DNA from: Bradyrhizobium jicamae
GTDB lineage: Bacteria > Pseudomonadota > Alphaproteobacteria > Rhizobiales > Xanthobacteraceae
DNA: 64,000 bases
Reading direction: 5' to 3'
Assembly (NCBI RefSeq): GCF_018130215.1
Contig: NZ_JAFCKQ010000043.1
Coordinates: 1 to 64,000, forward strand
Below, in pieces: positions 8,926 to 17,857 of the stretch; within the stretch, counting starts at the first letter, position 1, and each line of letters starts with the position of its first letter. A model generated the notes under the pieces. That model saw nothing but the letters and a program-made list of their open reading frames with translations, had not been told where the DNA came from and did not search any database. The position numbers and the translations under genes were made by a program.

Positions 8926-9899
8926 CTAGCGGCTCGCCCGGATTCTTGCGACCATGTCGCGGTAGCCCGCCAGCGCAGTGTCTCGGCTCGGTATCGAGAC
9001 GCCGGCCATTTTGCGGCGATAGGCAATGGTCCAGACGTTCGCGGCGGCCAGGAGCTCGGTCAGGTGCTCCGCGGACACAGGATCGAGCAGCGTCACGTTG
9101 GGCAGCCTTTCGGCCGCCTGAAGGTCCTTGAGCAGGTCCAGCCCACGCCCCAACCGGACAGCATGAAGTGGATGTTGGCTTCATTCCGGAGGACTCTGGC
9201 AGCTTCGAACACGGTGCGCGGATCGTGCGTAAATCCGAGATTGCCCGACAGGCCGACCACCGATGCGCAGCGTCGCGCGGCCTGAATTGATTGGATGGCG
9301 CCAGTTCTTCTCGGGCGCAACGCCAGGATATTTTCACGAGCAGCGGAGGAACATCGCGGCCGACCGCCACGATGCCATCCAGCGCCCTGAACACGATGCC
9401 GTTGAAGAGGCGCAACAGCCTGTTGATCGGAGATCTCGCGCCGATGAAGCCGGCCGCCTCGAGCGCCTGGGGGGGCAGGTCGTAGATCAGCAGCGCGGTC
9501 GCCGCGCCGCGCAATCTGGCGGCGAGCACCACGGCGTAGGGCAGCGTAAAGGGCGTCGTCACGCAAAACACCAAGTCGTCCCTGTGCGCCCGTCGCAGCA
9601 CGGAATAGAACATCGAAGCGGCGAGAGCGACGACGGCGAGCGCCCGCCACACGATGGCATGCTTTCCGGACGGCTCGCTGCTCAGCTCGATCACGAACGG
9701 ATTCGCAGCCGAGGGGGACACGGATCCCTTCATTGCCGATAACAGGACGGCTCCGAGTCGGCCGCGAAGGCGCCCGCGATCTTGCCGAGATAGGTTGCGG
9801 TCGAGCTGGGCTCCGGCGGACAGACTTGGGTGGCGCCATGATCACCCTCTTGAACGTCTCCCGATGGGGCGGCTTGTCGGGCTTGGGCTCGGACGGCAT
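8926..9899 (-). pseudogene. Decayed WbuB-type glycosyltransferase
   Basis: The ancestral start is probably the ATG at 9899 (MPSEPKPDKPPHRETFKRVI). Reading then jumps frame to PPEPSSTATYLGKIAGAFAA, and again near 9740 to VFCVTTPFTLPYAVVLAARL and ALDGIVAVGRDVPPLLVKI. It jumps again near 9300 to VVGLSGNLGFTHDPRTVFEA, and near 9160 to NVTLLDPVSAEHLTELLAAA. After AGVSIPSR the reading passes straight to DTALAGYRDMVARIRASR, skipping about 60 residues present in the intact relative at 60158-61372. At least three frameshifts plus an internal deletion rule out a working enzyme. It runs convergently into the end of wbpE, 22 bases away. Confidence 0.85.
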
Positions 9900-10007
9900 C
9901 GTGTCAAAAAAATGCTTTCGGTCGTGATCTGGAGACCGCTGTGTAGGTGATCGCGTCACGGGCCTCAAGCACCTTGACCGTTTGGTCAGGCCCGGCGCCG
10001 GCCGCTC

Positions 10008-10538
10008 TCAGCCTGTCGGCAGCAGCGGCTTCAGGAACAGTTCCAGATTGTGACCCGAAAACAGATAACCCTTCAGACCGGCGGCGCGCGCCGCTTCGAG
10101 GTCGGTCGGCTGATCGCCGATCAGGAAGCTTCGTCCGGTGTCGACGGGAAAGCGCTGGAGCAGGTCGGTGATCATGCCCGGCGAGGGCTTGCGTCGATCG
10201 CTCGCTTGTCGATACCGCTTCACGGTGCCTTCGGGATGGTATGGGCAGTATTCGAAGGCATCGATGCGGGCCCCGATCTTGGCGAGCTCATCCGCCATCC
10301 AGTCGTGCAGTGCGCGGACATGCGCCTCCTCGTAGAGGCCTCTTGCGACGCCTGACTGATTGGTCACGACAAAAGCGAAGTAGCCGAGATCGTTGACGGC
10401 CTTCACCGCCTCGCGCGCACCGTCGATCCAGACCAACTTGCCGGCTTCGAACAGATAGCCGATGTCCTTGTTGAGGACGCCATCGCGATCGAAGAAGACG
10501 GCCGGCCGGCTTGCCTTATCTTCGGGAGAACTGTTCAT
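10008..10538 (-). CDS. gmhB: D-glycero-D-manno-heptose 1,7-bisphosphate 7-phosphatase (HAD-IIIA)
   Basis: A 176-residue cytoplasmic HAD phosphatase. The start ATG at 10538 opens MNSSPEDKASRPAVFFDRDG; motif I is FFDRDGVLN (nucleophile and acid/base aspartates), motif II is VVTNQSGVARG, and motif III/IV is FLIGDQPTDLEAARAAGL. A CPYHPEG segment resembles the zinc-binding loop of GmhB. GmhB removes the 7-phosphate in ADP-heptose synthesis for the LPS core. The other heptose genes in this window (hldD, hldE, a waaF-type transferase) are 43-47 kb away, so it is detached from them. Histidinol-phosphatase of the same fold is a less likely alternative. Confidence 0.8.
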   Translation of the reverse strand: MNSSPEDKASRPAVFFDRDGVLNKDIGYLFEAGKLVWIDGAREAVKAVNDLGYFAFVVTNQSGVARGLYEEAHVRALHDWMADELAKIGARIDAFEYCPYHPEGTVKRYRQASDRRKPSPGMITDLLQRFPVDTGRSFLIGDQPTDLEAARAAGLKGYLFSGHNLELFLKPLLPTG

Positions 10539-10641
10539 CTGATCGTGCTGGTTGGGGTGGGGGGCTGCTGCCGATCTCCAATAGCACAATGTGACGCCAT
10601 CGCCGTTCCCGGGCAGCGAGTGCTTCGAGCCCGTCCAATTG

Positions 10642-11541
10642 TCAGGGGAGGGGCTGGAAGCGCTTGATTTCGAAGTTCTCGAACAGGATCATCAGAGACG
10701 AGAGGTTCGACGACAGCCTCCGGATGTTCCAGTCGAGCATGATGTTCTTTGCGCCGACCAAGCTTGGTGGAAGCCGATCGCGCGCCAGGCGGTTCAATAA
10801 TAGGCCTTGGCAGGATCTGTATCGATCAGCAGCCGCGCCAGTTCGTGCATGGCGTGGGCGTGGCCGCGCTCGGCGGCGTATCGGAACAGGGAGATCGCCT
10901 TCGTCTCGTCGCGCTTGACGCCGATGCCGTGGCTGTAGGCCAGGCCCAACGTGTAGCTGACTTCCGCGATCGCGGCGGTCGGTTCGGTCTTCAGCAGCTG
11001 AACCGCCTTCGTTTGGTCCCTGGGGACGCCTAGCCCGTATAAATAGAGCTTCGCCAATTCAAGCCGCGCCCCGGGGACAGTTATCGCCTTCTGCACGTGA
11101 TCTACCGCTCCACAATAATCTTGCTTGCCCCCGCGAGGTCGCAGCACGTCAGGGCCCAATCGGTCTCCTGCCGGGGGAAATCGGGATCGGTGTCTTTCCG
11201 CGGTAACTGCCTCGTCAACCACCAGAGCGGTCGGGCTCCGTTCAGCAGGTGTGAGCGCGGAGCCGGTTCGTGAGCTCGGACTGGTCGAAATCGACGGATT
11301 CTGGTCCTCCGACTGCGGTGACGCGCAGATGTGCAAGCAGCCACAACGGGCCGATGCCATCCAGATGATTGGCGTCCAGCGTTCCCGGCAGTTTCATCTG
11401 CACGCCGTCCGGCGTGCGTTCGACCGGCATCCACGATGCCCACGGCGCCAGCCCGTTTTTCATGTCGAAGACGTAGCTGGACTCAGCGTGCGCCGGCACC
11501 GTCGTCAACATGATTGCCGCAGTGAGCAGCAGGTGTTTCAT
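10642..11541 (-). pseudogene. Broken secreted protein with Sel1-like repeats
   Basis: An intact-looking start (ATG at 11541) encodes a signal peptide, MKHLLLTAAIMLTTVPAHAE, then SSYVFDMKNGLAPWASWMPV and a short beta-rich segment that reads like a LamG-type domain. That frame stops at 11242. A second frame gives ARPLWWLTRQLPRKDTDPDF and LTCCDLAG. A third (to about 10794) carries two Sel1/TPR-like repeats: ARLELAKLYLYGLGVPRDQT and GLAYSHGIGVKRDETKAISL, then HAMHELARLLIDTDPAKAYY. A final segment ends NFEIKRFQPLP at 10642 and may be unrelated. The frame changes and missing middle mean the product is not made. Whether it served the polysaccharide locus is unknown. Confidence 0.7.
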
Positions 11542-11747
11542 TCTCGACTCAGCCGGGGTGATGCAAGGGGCAGTCAGTAGGGCGTAAGCGGAACGGTCGG
11601 ACAACTTAAAGAATGTCAATGTACATTGCTGGAATGCGGCGCATTCGAGGCATTCGCGTCTCGATTGCAATATCCTGAAACAATCGGAGGTAGAGTGATG
11701 TCGAATAATCATGAATGTGCACGGAGGCGTGCACACACAGGCGATCC

Positions 11748-12903
11748 TCAGCGTCTCTCGATCGCGACCAGGTTTGAATCCTGCGCGTTTGAATCATAGT
11801 GGAACGTCTTGCCACGGAGCTGGGCCGGCCTCTCGACGAACCGATAGAGTGCGAGACAGAACAGGATGGCCACGGCTGCGGAGACGATCATGAGCATCGC
11901 ATCTGATACCGTCTGCAATCGTTCCACCGATCCTCGAAACAGGTAGAAAACCACACCCTTGGCCGGCGTGTGGAACAGGTACAGCGAATAGCTGATCATT
12001 CCAAAGAACCCGAGCACCCTGGAGCGCAGGAGCGATTTCGTTCTTCCGTCTCCAGGCTGCGTCGCCAGGATCAGGATGAGGCCGTACATCAAGGCCAGAT
12101 AGAGATGCGACATAATAGAGCACCTGGTGACCCGTGGCCGATCGCAACGACCATGCATAGAAGGGCGCGACCGATGCCAGCAGCACGCACGTCCATCGGA
12201 TCGCCTTGATCTGCGCGAAAATCCTGACCCGCACGGCGTCGCTACGGTAAGCGACGGCAATCACTGCTCCGATTGCAAGGCCGTCGAGGCGCAGCGGTGT
12301 CATCACGTAAGGCCCATACAGATCGCTCGGATTGGCCCAGAAATAGAAGGCACGCGCAGAAGCGGAGGCGAGGCCGATTGCAAGCAGGATGGAGAGCAGA
12401 TGTCGGCGCGGCACGCACCAGACGAGAAGGGGAATGACGAGATAGAACTGCTCTTCGATTGCCAGCGACCATGTGCCGGTGATGGTCGCGGCCTCGGCTC
12501 CCTGGGTCGAGACGAAGAACCAGTTCTGGATGAACGTCAGCAAGGCCCATACCGGAACCTGCGAGCCGAGGTAGTAGCCCGTGCCGAAGATCCGTGTGAG
12601 CAGATAGAAGCCGAGGATCAGGATGAGATAGGGCGGCAGGATTCGAAGGGCCCGTCGCGCGTAGAAGGTGGAAAAATAGCTGCCGCTCTCCCTGTGATCA
12701 CTCAGAATGCCGACGATCAGGAATCCGGACAGGACGAAGAACAGGTCGACGCCGGACTGGCCGAAGATCGAGAACCTCCATATCAGGTCGCTGATCGCAC
12801 CCTTCGTGGGATCGATCAGCATCACCGAGTGCCAAACAGTGACCAGGAGGATCGCGCAGCCGCGCAGTCCGTCGAGTTCGGGTATTCGTTTCTCTGCGTT
12901 CAT
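11748..12903 (-). pseudogene. Membrane O-acyltransferase (OafA/YrhL family), one frameshift
   Basis: The ATG at 12903 opens MNAEKRIPELDGLRGCAILL, which contains the family signature ELDGLRG. Histidine-containing VTVWHSVML, FFVLSGFLI and the TWSLAIEEQFYL motif follow, with many transmembrane helices, typical of enzymes that acetylate O-antigen or exopolysaccharide. The frame is lost at about 12110-12120 after VLYYVAS. The correct C-terminus continues in another frame (YLALMYGLILILATQPGDG, ISYSLYLFHTPAKGVVFYLF, LYRFVERPAQLRGK) to 11748. Only one shift separates two otherwise healthy halves, so this is either a very recent pseudogene or an assembly error. Restored, it would be about 380 residues, normal for the family. 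Confidence 0.8.
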
Positions 12904-12985
12904 GCCTGCCCGCGTCAACACCGGCGGAACCTACCCCGCAAGAATCGCGTTGATCAAGCTGAATAGCGGAAGGCCGGCGTCCGTC

Positions 12986-14209
12986 CTACCGCTCGTCCGC
13001 GATCACCTTGCCGTCGTTCGGCAGCGAGCCTGCACCGACCAGTTCGACATTGCCGCCGAGCTTGGTCACCGCGCGCAGGGTTGCTGCAAGATCCGTCTGC
13101 AGGGTGCCAGACGAGGACGCGCATTCGGCCTTCAAGATCATCGCGTCGGTCTCGCCGGCGCGCGTGACCACGAGGCGCAGCCGTCCCAGCTCGGGATGAC
13201 GCTTGCCGATCTCGGCGATCTGCTCGGGGCGCACGAACATGCCCTTGACCTTGGTGGTCTGATCGGCGCGGCCCATCCAGCCCTTGATACGCATGTTGGT
13301 GCGTCCGCACGAGCTCTTGCCGGGCAACGCCGCGGTCAGGTCCCCGAGCGCGAGGCGAATCCAGGGATGATGCGGATCGAGCGAGGTGACGACGATCTCG
13401 CCCACGTCGCCTTCGGCCACCGGATCGCCTGTGCCGGGCTTGACGATTTCCAGGATCAGATCCTCGTTGACGGTCATGCCCTGGCGCGATGGCGTTTCGA
13501 ACGCGATCATGCCGAGATCGGCGGTGCCGAAGGCCTGATAGGCGTCGATGCCGCGCGACCTCATCTCCTCCTGCAATGATTTCGGAAACGCCGCGCCGGA
13601 GACGAGCGCGCGCTTGATCGAGGAGACATCGCGGCCAGCCGCTGCGGCGGCGTCGAGCAGGATCTTCAGAAAGTCGGGCGTGCCGCTGTAGCCGATTGGG
13701 CGATAGGCCTCGATCAGCTCGAACTGCTGCTCGGTATTGCCAGGACCGGCCGGGATCACCGCGCAGCCAAGCGCGCGCGCGGAGGAATCGACGATGAAGC
13801 CACCCGGGGTGAGGTGATAGCTGAATGCGTTCAGCACCACGTCGCCCTGGCGAAAGCCGGCGGCAAACAGCGCCCGCGCGCCGCGCCAGGGATCGGCCTG
13901 GCACCCCTCCGGCTCGAAGATCGGTCCGGGTGAGGTGAACAGCCGGGCGAATGAGCCGGGCCCGTTCGCCACGAAGCCGCCGAAGGGCGGCGCAGCCTTG
14001 TGCAGGGCGGGCAGTTCGGACTTGCGCAGCACCGGCAGGCGCGCCAGTGCCTCCCGGGTGGTCACGGACCCCGGGTCGATGCCCTGGAGCCGCTCGGCGT
14101 AAGCGGAGGCGACGATCGCGTTGCGCAGCACCTCCGGCAGCCGGGCGAACAGCGCAGCCTCGCGCTCGGCCGGATCGCGCGTTTCAAAGGCGTCGTAATG
14201 CTCGGTCAT
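12986..14209 (-). CDS. Phenylacetate-CoA ligase-like protein (PaaK superfamily)
   Basis: A 407-residue member of the adenylate-forming PaaK-like group. The ATG at 14209 begins MTEHYDAFETRDPAEREAAL, a PaaK-like opening. YQAFGTADLGMIAFET corresponds to the A5 motif, GDVGEIVVTSLDP to A7, and GRADQTTKVKGMFVRPEQIA to the hinge and C-terminal domain start. The usual phosphate-binding loop S-S/G-T-T-G is replaced by TSPGPIFEP, so the chemistry may differ or be weakened. It lies on the same strand as the Liv operon but is separated from it by the plus-strand isomerase gene. Such genes often sit in HAAT clusters, suggesting CoA activation of an imported aromatic or other carboxylate. Confidence 0.75.
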   Translation of the reverse strand: MTEHYDAFETRDPAEREAALFARLPEVLRNAIVASAYAERLQGIDPGSVTTREALARLPVLRKSELPALHKAAPPFGGFVANGPGSFARLFTSPGPIFEPEGCQADPWRGARALFAAGFRQGDVVLNAFSYHLTPGGFIVDSSARALGCAVIPAGPGNTEQQFELIEAYRPIGYSGTPDFLKILLDAAAAAGRDVSSIKRALVSGAAFPKSLQEEMRSRGIDAYQAFGTADLGMIAFETPSRQGMTVNEDLILEIVKPGTGDPVAEGDVGEIVVTSLDPHHPWIRLALGDLTAALPGKSSCGRTNMRIKGWMGRADQTTKVKGMFVRPEQIAEIGKRHPELGRLRLVVTRAGETDAMILKAECASSSGTLQTDLAATLRAVTKLGGNVELVGAGSLPNDGKVIADER

Positions 14210-14304
14210 GGCGGGTCCTTCAGAAGATTCGCACGGGTTGCGCGCCGCCCGGCGCGTGCTATCAGACGGCGACCATCGCTGTCGGGACCGACCCAGGGAA
14301 CACA

Positions 14305-15456
14305 ATGGCCGACGTACACAATGTTGCAGCGGACGAAGTCGCCGGCGTCGTCGCAAGGTTGAAGCGCCGCATGATCGATCATGCGCTGCCGCTGTGGTCG
14401 ACGACGGGGTGGGACAGCGCGGCCGGCGGCTTCGTCGACCGGCTGCACCAGGACGGGAGCGCAGATCGGGCCGCGCCGCGCCGCGTGGTCGTGCAGGCGC
14501 GCCAGATTTATTGCTACGCCAAGGCCGCGCAGATGGGCTGGTACCCGGAGGGCCGCGCCATCGCGCTGAAGGGGCTGGACTACCTGCTGGCCAGGGCCAA
14601 GGCGCCGGATGGCCGGCCGGGCTTCGCCTACAGCCTGACGCCGGAAGGCGGCGTGCTCGACCCGCTCCGCGACACCTATGGCCACGCCTTCGTGCTGCTC
14701 GCTCTGGCGACCGTCCACGGTCTCGACCACGATGCCCAGGTTCGCGCGGAGATCGACGCCCTGCTGTCGTTCCTTGACACGCAATTGCGCTCGCCGCACG
14801 GCGGATTCCAGGAAGGGCTGCCGCCCGCGATGCCGCGCCGGCAAAACCCGCAGATGCACCTGTTCGAGGCGATGATCGCCTGCTTCGACGCGACCCACGA
14901 TCTGTCGTTCCAGAACCGCGCCGGCGAGTTCTTCGCGCTGTTCCTCGCCAACCTCTACGACAAGCAGACCCGCGTTCTGGGCGAATATTTCGAGGAGGAC
15001 TGGTCGAAGATCCAGCCGGTCAGCGTCGAGCCGGGACACCAGGCGGAGTGGGTGTGGCTGTTGAAGGGCTTTGAACGCATCACCGGCTGCCCGACCGGGC
15101 GGCCGCGCGGCGAATTGCTCGCATCGGCGCTGCGCTATCGCGATGCGGCCACCGGCTGCCTGGTCGACGAGGGCAACGCCGAGGGCGGCATCCGCCGCGA
15201 CACGCGGCGGCTGTGGCCGCAGACCGAGCTGGCGAAAGCGTGGATCGCGCAGGCCGAGGCGGGCGAGAGCGATGCGGCCGACGAGGCGCGCAAGGCGCTC
15301 GTGCTGCTCGAGCGGCACTACCTCAGCCACCCCGTGACCGGCGGCTGGTATGACCAGTTCGACCGCGAAGGCAAATCGCTGGTCGCCACGATCCCTGCGT
15401 CGTCGTTCTATCATTTGCTCTGTGCGGCCACGGAAGCCGAGCAGGTGCTGGGCTAG
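14305..15456 (+). CDS. AGE-family sugar epimerase/isomerase
   Basis: A 383-residue (alpha/alpha)6-barrel protein of the N-acylglucosamine 2-epimerase / mannose isomerase family. The start is the ATG at 14305 (MADVHNVAADE); longer frames upstream would overlap the divergent ligase promoter. Family features in order: GWDSAAGGFVDRLHQDG, RQIYCYAKAAQMGW, DTYGHAFVLLALATVHG, QNPQMHLFEAMIACFDAT, SVEPGHQAEWVWLLKGFE, RRLWPQTELAKAWI and SFYHLLCA. The conserved histidines of the last three match those that catalyse ring opening and proton transfer. Likely reaction: interconversion of mannose and fructose or similar free sugars, or of their 6-phosphates. It is divergent from the PaaK-like gene with 95 bases between. 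The exact substrate cannot be decided from sequence. Confidence 0.82.
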   Translation: MADVHNVAADEVAGVVARLKRRMIDHALPLWSTTGWDSAAGGFVDRLHQDGSADRAAPRRVVVQARQIYCYAKAAQMGWYPEGRAIALKGLDYLLARAKAPDGRPGFAYSLTPEGGVLDPLRDTYGHAFVLLALATVHGLDHDAQVRAEIDALLSFLDTQLRSPHGGFQEGLPPAMPRRQNPQMHLFEAMIACFDATHDLSFQNRAGEFFALFLANLYDKQTRVLGEYFEEDWSKIQPVSVEPGHQAEWVWLLKGFERITGCPTGRPRGELLASALRYRDAATGCLVDEGNAEGGIRRDTRRLWPQTELAKAWIAQAEAGESDAADEARKALVLLERHYLSHPVTGGWYDQFDREGKSLVATIPASSFYHLLCAATEAEQVLG

Positions 15457-15522
15457 AACCAACGCGTTGTCCTGACGCATCTTCACGTCGATCGATCCCA
15501 TCTGGCTCGACTGCCTGCGGCC

Positions 15523-16362
15523 TCACAGCCAGCGCTTGCGCCGCTTGAAGCTCTTCAGGTTCTTGAAGCTCTTGCGCTGGTCGCCGGCGCCGCCGAGGTA
15601 GAATTCCTTGACGTCCTCATTGTCGCGCAATTCGTCGGCGGAGCCGTCGAGCACCACCTTGCCCTGCTCCATGATATAGCCGTGGCTCGCGACCGAGAGC
15701 GCGGCGCGTGCGTTTTGCTCGACCAGGAGGATGGTCACGCCGAGATCGCGGTTGATCTCCTTGATGATGGCGAACACTTCCTTCACCAGCAGGGGCGACA
15801 GCCCCATCGACGGCTCGTCCATCAGGATCATCTTCGGACGCGCCATCAATGCGCGGCCGATCGCGAGCATCTGCTGCTCGCCGCCCGAGAGATAGCCGGC
15901 AAGTCCGGTGCGCTCCTTCAGGCGCGGGAAATACCTGAACACCATGTCGATGTCGCTGGCGACCTCGTTGTCGCGGCGGGTGAAGGCGCCGAGCCGCAGG
16001 TTTTCCAGCGACGTCATGTCGGCGACGATGCGGCGCCCCTCCATCACCTGGAAGATGCCGCGGCGCACGATCTTGTCGGGATCGATGCCGTTGATGCGCT
16101 GACCCTCGAACAGGATTTCACCACGCGTGACCTCGCCGTCCTCGGTCTTGAGCAGGCCGGAGATCGCCTTCAGCGTCGTCGACTTGCCGGCGCCATTGGC
16201 GCCGAGCAGGGCCACGATCGCGCCCTTCGGCACTTCGAGGCTCAGGCCGCGCAACACCAGGATGACGTCGTCATAGACCACCTCGATGTTGTTGATGCCG
16301 AGCAGCGGCGGCGGCGGGACGGCCGTCGGCGTCGGGCGCGTGGCTGTTGCGATGTCAGTCAT
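15523..16362 (-). CDS. livF: HAAT ABC transporter ATP-binding protein, LivF type
   Basis: A 279-residue ATPase, the last gene of the minus-strand Liv operon. The start ATG at 16362 gives MTDIATATRPTPTAVPPPPL before the first strand. Walker A is GANGAGKST, the signature YLSGGEQQMLAIGRAL, and Walker B MILMDEPSMGL, followed by the LivF-type VTILLVEQNARAALSVASHG. The N-terminus is about 20 residues longer than common LivF, and the C-terminus ends in a strongly basic tail (KSFKNLKSFKRRKRWL) that most LivF proteins lack. It works with LivG, LivH and LivM at the inner membrane. A palindromic repeat separates it from the binding-protein gene upstream. Confidence 0.92.
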   Translation of the reverse strand: MTDIATATRPTPTAVPPPPLLGINNIEVVYDDVILVLRGLSLEVPKGAIVALLGANGAGKSTTLKAISGLLKTEDGEVTRGEILFEGQRINGIDPDKIVRRGIFQVMEGRRIVADMTSLENLRLGAFTRRDNEVASDIDMVFRYFPRLKERTGLAGYLSGGEQQMLAIGRALMARPKMILMDEPSMGLSPLLVKEVFAIIKEINRDLGVTILLVEQNARAALSVASHGYIMEQGKVVLDGSADELRDNEDVKEFYLGGAGDQRKSFKNLKSFKRRKRWL

Positions 16363-16385
16363 CCTTCGATCACCCTCGGCTGTCG

Positions 16386-16480
16386 TCACCCGCGAAGGCG
16401 GGTGACCGAGTATTTCAGAGACGCCAGCGATCAAACGCGGAGCCGCGGCGTTCTGGGTCCCCCGCTTTCGCGGGGGATGA
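16386..16480. repeat. Paired-hairpin intergenic repeat, copy 1
   Basis: Two perfect hairpins about 50 bases apart. TCACCCGC/GCGGGTGA with a 4-base loop is at 16386-16405, and CCCCCGC/GCGGGGG with loop TTTC is at 16459-16476, followed by ATGACG. The same layout recurs at 42043-42139, so this is a dispersed family rather than a gene-specific terminator. It lies between the binding-protein gene and livF and may trim or stabilise the operon mRNA. Confidence 0.75.
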
Positions 16481-16521
16481 CGACTTATCTTGAGGCTGCG
16501 CTGGCGGCAGCCTCACCAACC

Positions 16522-17805
16522 TCACCACCCGAACCATTCCGGCTTCCGCGGGAGCTCGACCGTCTTCACCTTTTCGAGCTTGATCGTGCCCTTGGCCATC
16601 AGGTCGTTGATGTTGCCATCGGTCGCGCCCGAGACCTTCGCGCGGTAGAGATCGACCTTGAGCGTGCCGCGGTGGTCCTTCTCGGTCCAGGTCGAGGGAT
16701 TGCAGACATCTTCCATGCCTGCCGGCACCCAGTCCTTCTTCTGGTAGAAGGCCTTGGCGACGTTCTCGCCGGTGGCGCCACCGTTCTTGGCGGCCCAGTC
16801 GAGGGCTTCCTTCATGTACAGCGCGCTGCACACCGCGGCGATGTAGTGCACCGGGCGATAGACCTTGCCCGACGGATCCGACATCCTGGAGATCTCCATC
16901 ACCGTCTTCATGCCCGGGGCGTTGCTGGCCCAGGCGACTGCGGTACGCAGCGGGAAGATCACGCCGTCGGCGGCATCGCCCGCGGTCTTGGCGGCATTCT
17001 CATCCATGCCCCAGACGTTGGAGAGGAACTGGACGTCGACGCCGGCGGTCTTGCAGGCCTTCATGACCGAGATGTTGGAAGCTGCGGTGTTCCCAAGATA
17101 GGCGTAGTTGGCGCCGGAGCTCTTCAGGCTCAGGCACTGCGCCGAATAGTCGCCGGGCGCGAGCGCGAACACCAGCGGCGGAAGCACCTCGAAGCCGAGT
17201 TCGGTCGCGAGCGCTTCGCCCGCTGCCTTCGGGGCGTTCGGGTAGGGATGGTTGGCGCCCATGTGGACGAACTTCGGCTTGCCGGGCTTGCCCTTGGCCT
17301 TCCAGTCCTCGGCCGCCCAGGTCAGTTCGGCGCGCAGCGCGTCCGAGTAGCTCGGGCCGTAGAAGAAATTATACGGCGCCGGCTTGGCCTTGCCGCTGGT
17401 GCCTTCGGGGTCGGTCAGCGCCGCGGCGTAGGAGCCGGAGATGTCGGGGATCTTGTCCTGGGCGAGGAAGCCGGTGAGCGCCTCGGTATCCGCGGTGCCC
17501 CAGCCCATGATCGCCGCGACCTTGCCGTCGGGCGCCGACCACTTCTTGTACAGCGCAATCGCGCGCGGCACTTGGTAGCCATAGTCGGTGCTGTCGACGT
17601 TGAGCTGCTTGCCACCGACGCCGCCGTTCTTGTTGACCCACGCGAAGGTGTCGACCACACCCTGGCCATAGGGCGTGCCGACATCGGACGTGCCGCCCGA
17701 GAGGTCCTCCAGGTGACCGATCGCGATCTGCGCCTGTGCCGTCGCGGCTGCGCTGCCGATCACGAGCGCAAGGGAGACCGAGCTCAAAAGGGACTTGATC
17801 TTCAT
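16522..17805 (-). CDS. HAAT ABC transporter periplasmic substrate-binding protein
   Basis: A 427-residue periplasmic binding protein of the LivJ/LivK fold. It starts with a Sec signal peptide (MKIKSLLSSVSLALVIGSAA, cleavage likely after ATAQA), then the mature IAIGHLEDLSGGTSDVGTPY, the usual first strand. VAAIMGWGTADTEALTGFLA and LVFALAPGDYSAQCLSLKSS are typical hinge and ligand-side segments. At more than 400 residues it is longer than amino-acid-specific LivK proteins. Such large forms often bind aromatic acids, amides or other carboxylates. Together with the acyl-CoA synthetase in the same operon, a carboxylic acid ligand is inferred rather than leucine. It follows livM by about 50 bases. 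Confidence 0.9.
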   Translation of the reverse strand: MKIKSLLSSVSLALVIGSAAATAQAQIAIGHLEDLSGGTSDVGTPYGQGVVDTFAWVNKNGGVGGKQLNVDSTDYGYQVPRAIALYKKWSAPDGKVAAIMGWGTADTEALTGFLAQDKIPDISGSYAAALTDPEGTSGKAKPAPYNFFYGPSYSDALRAELTWAAEDWKAKGKPGKPKFVHMGANHPYPNAPKAAGEALATELGFEVLPPLVFALAPGDYSAQCLSLKSSGANYAYLGNTAASNISVMKACKTAGVDVQFLSNVWGMDENAAKTAGDAADGVIFPLRTAVAWASNAPGMKTVMEISRMSDPSGKVYRPVHYIAAVCSALYMKEALDWAAKNGGATGENVAKAFYQKKDWVPAGMEDVCNPSTWTEKDHRGTLKVDLYRAKVSGATDGNINDLMAKGTIKLEKVKTVELPRKPEWFGW

Positions 17806-17857
17806 ATTTCGTTTCCTCCTGTTATTCGTTGAATCGAGCTTATCGGTTGTGTCGCGC

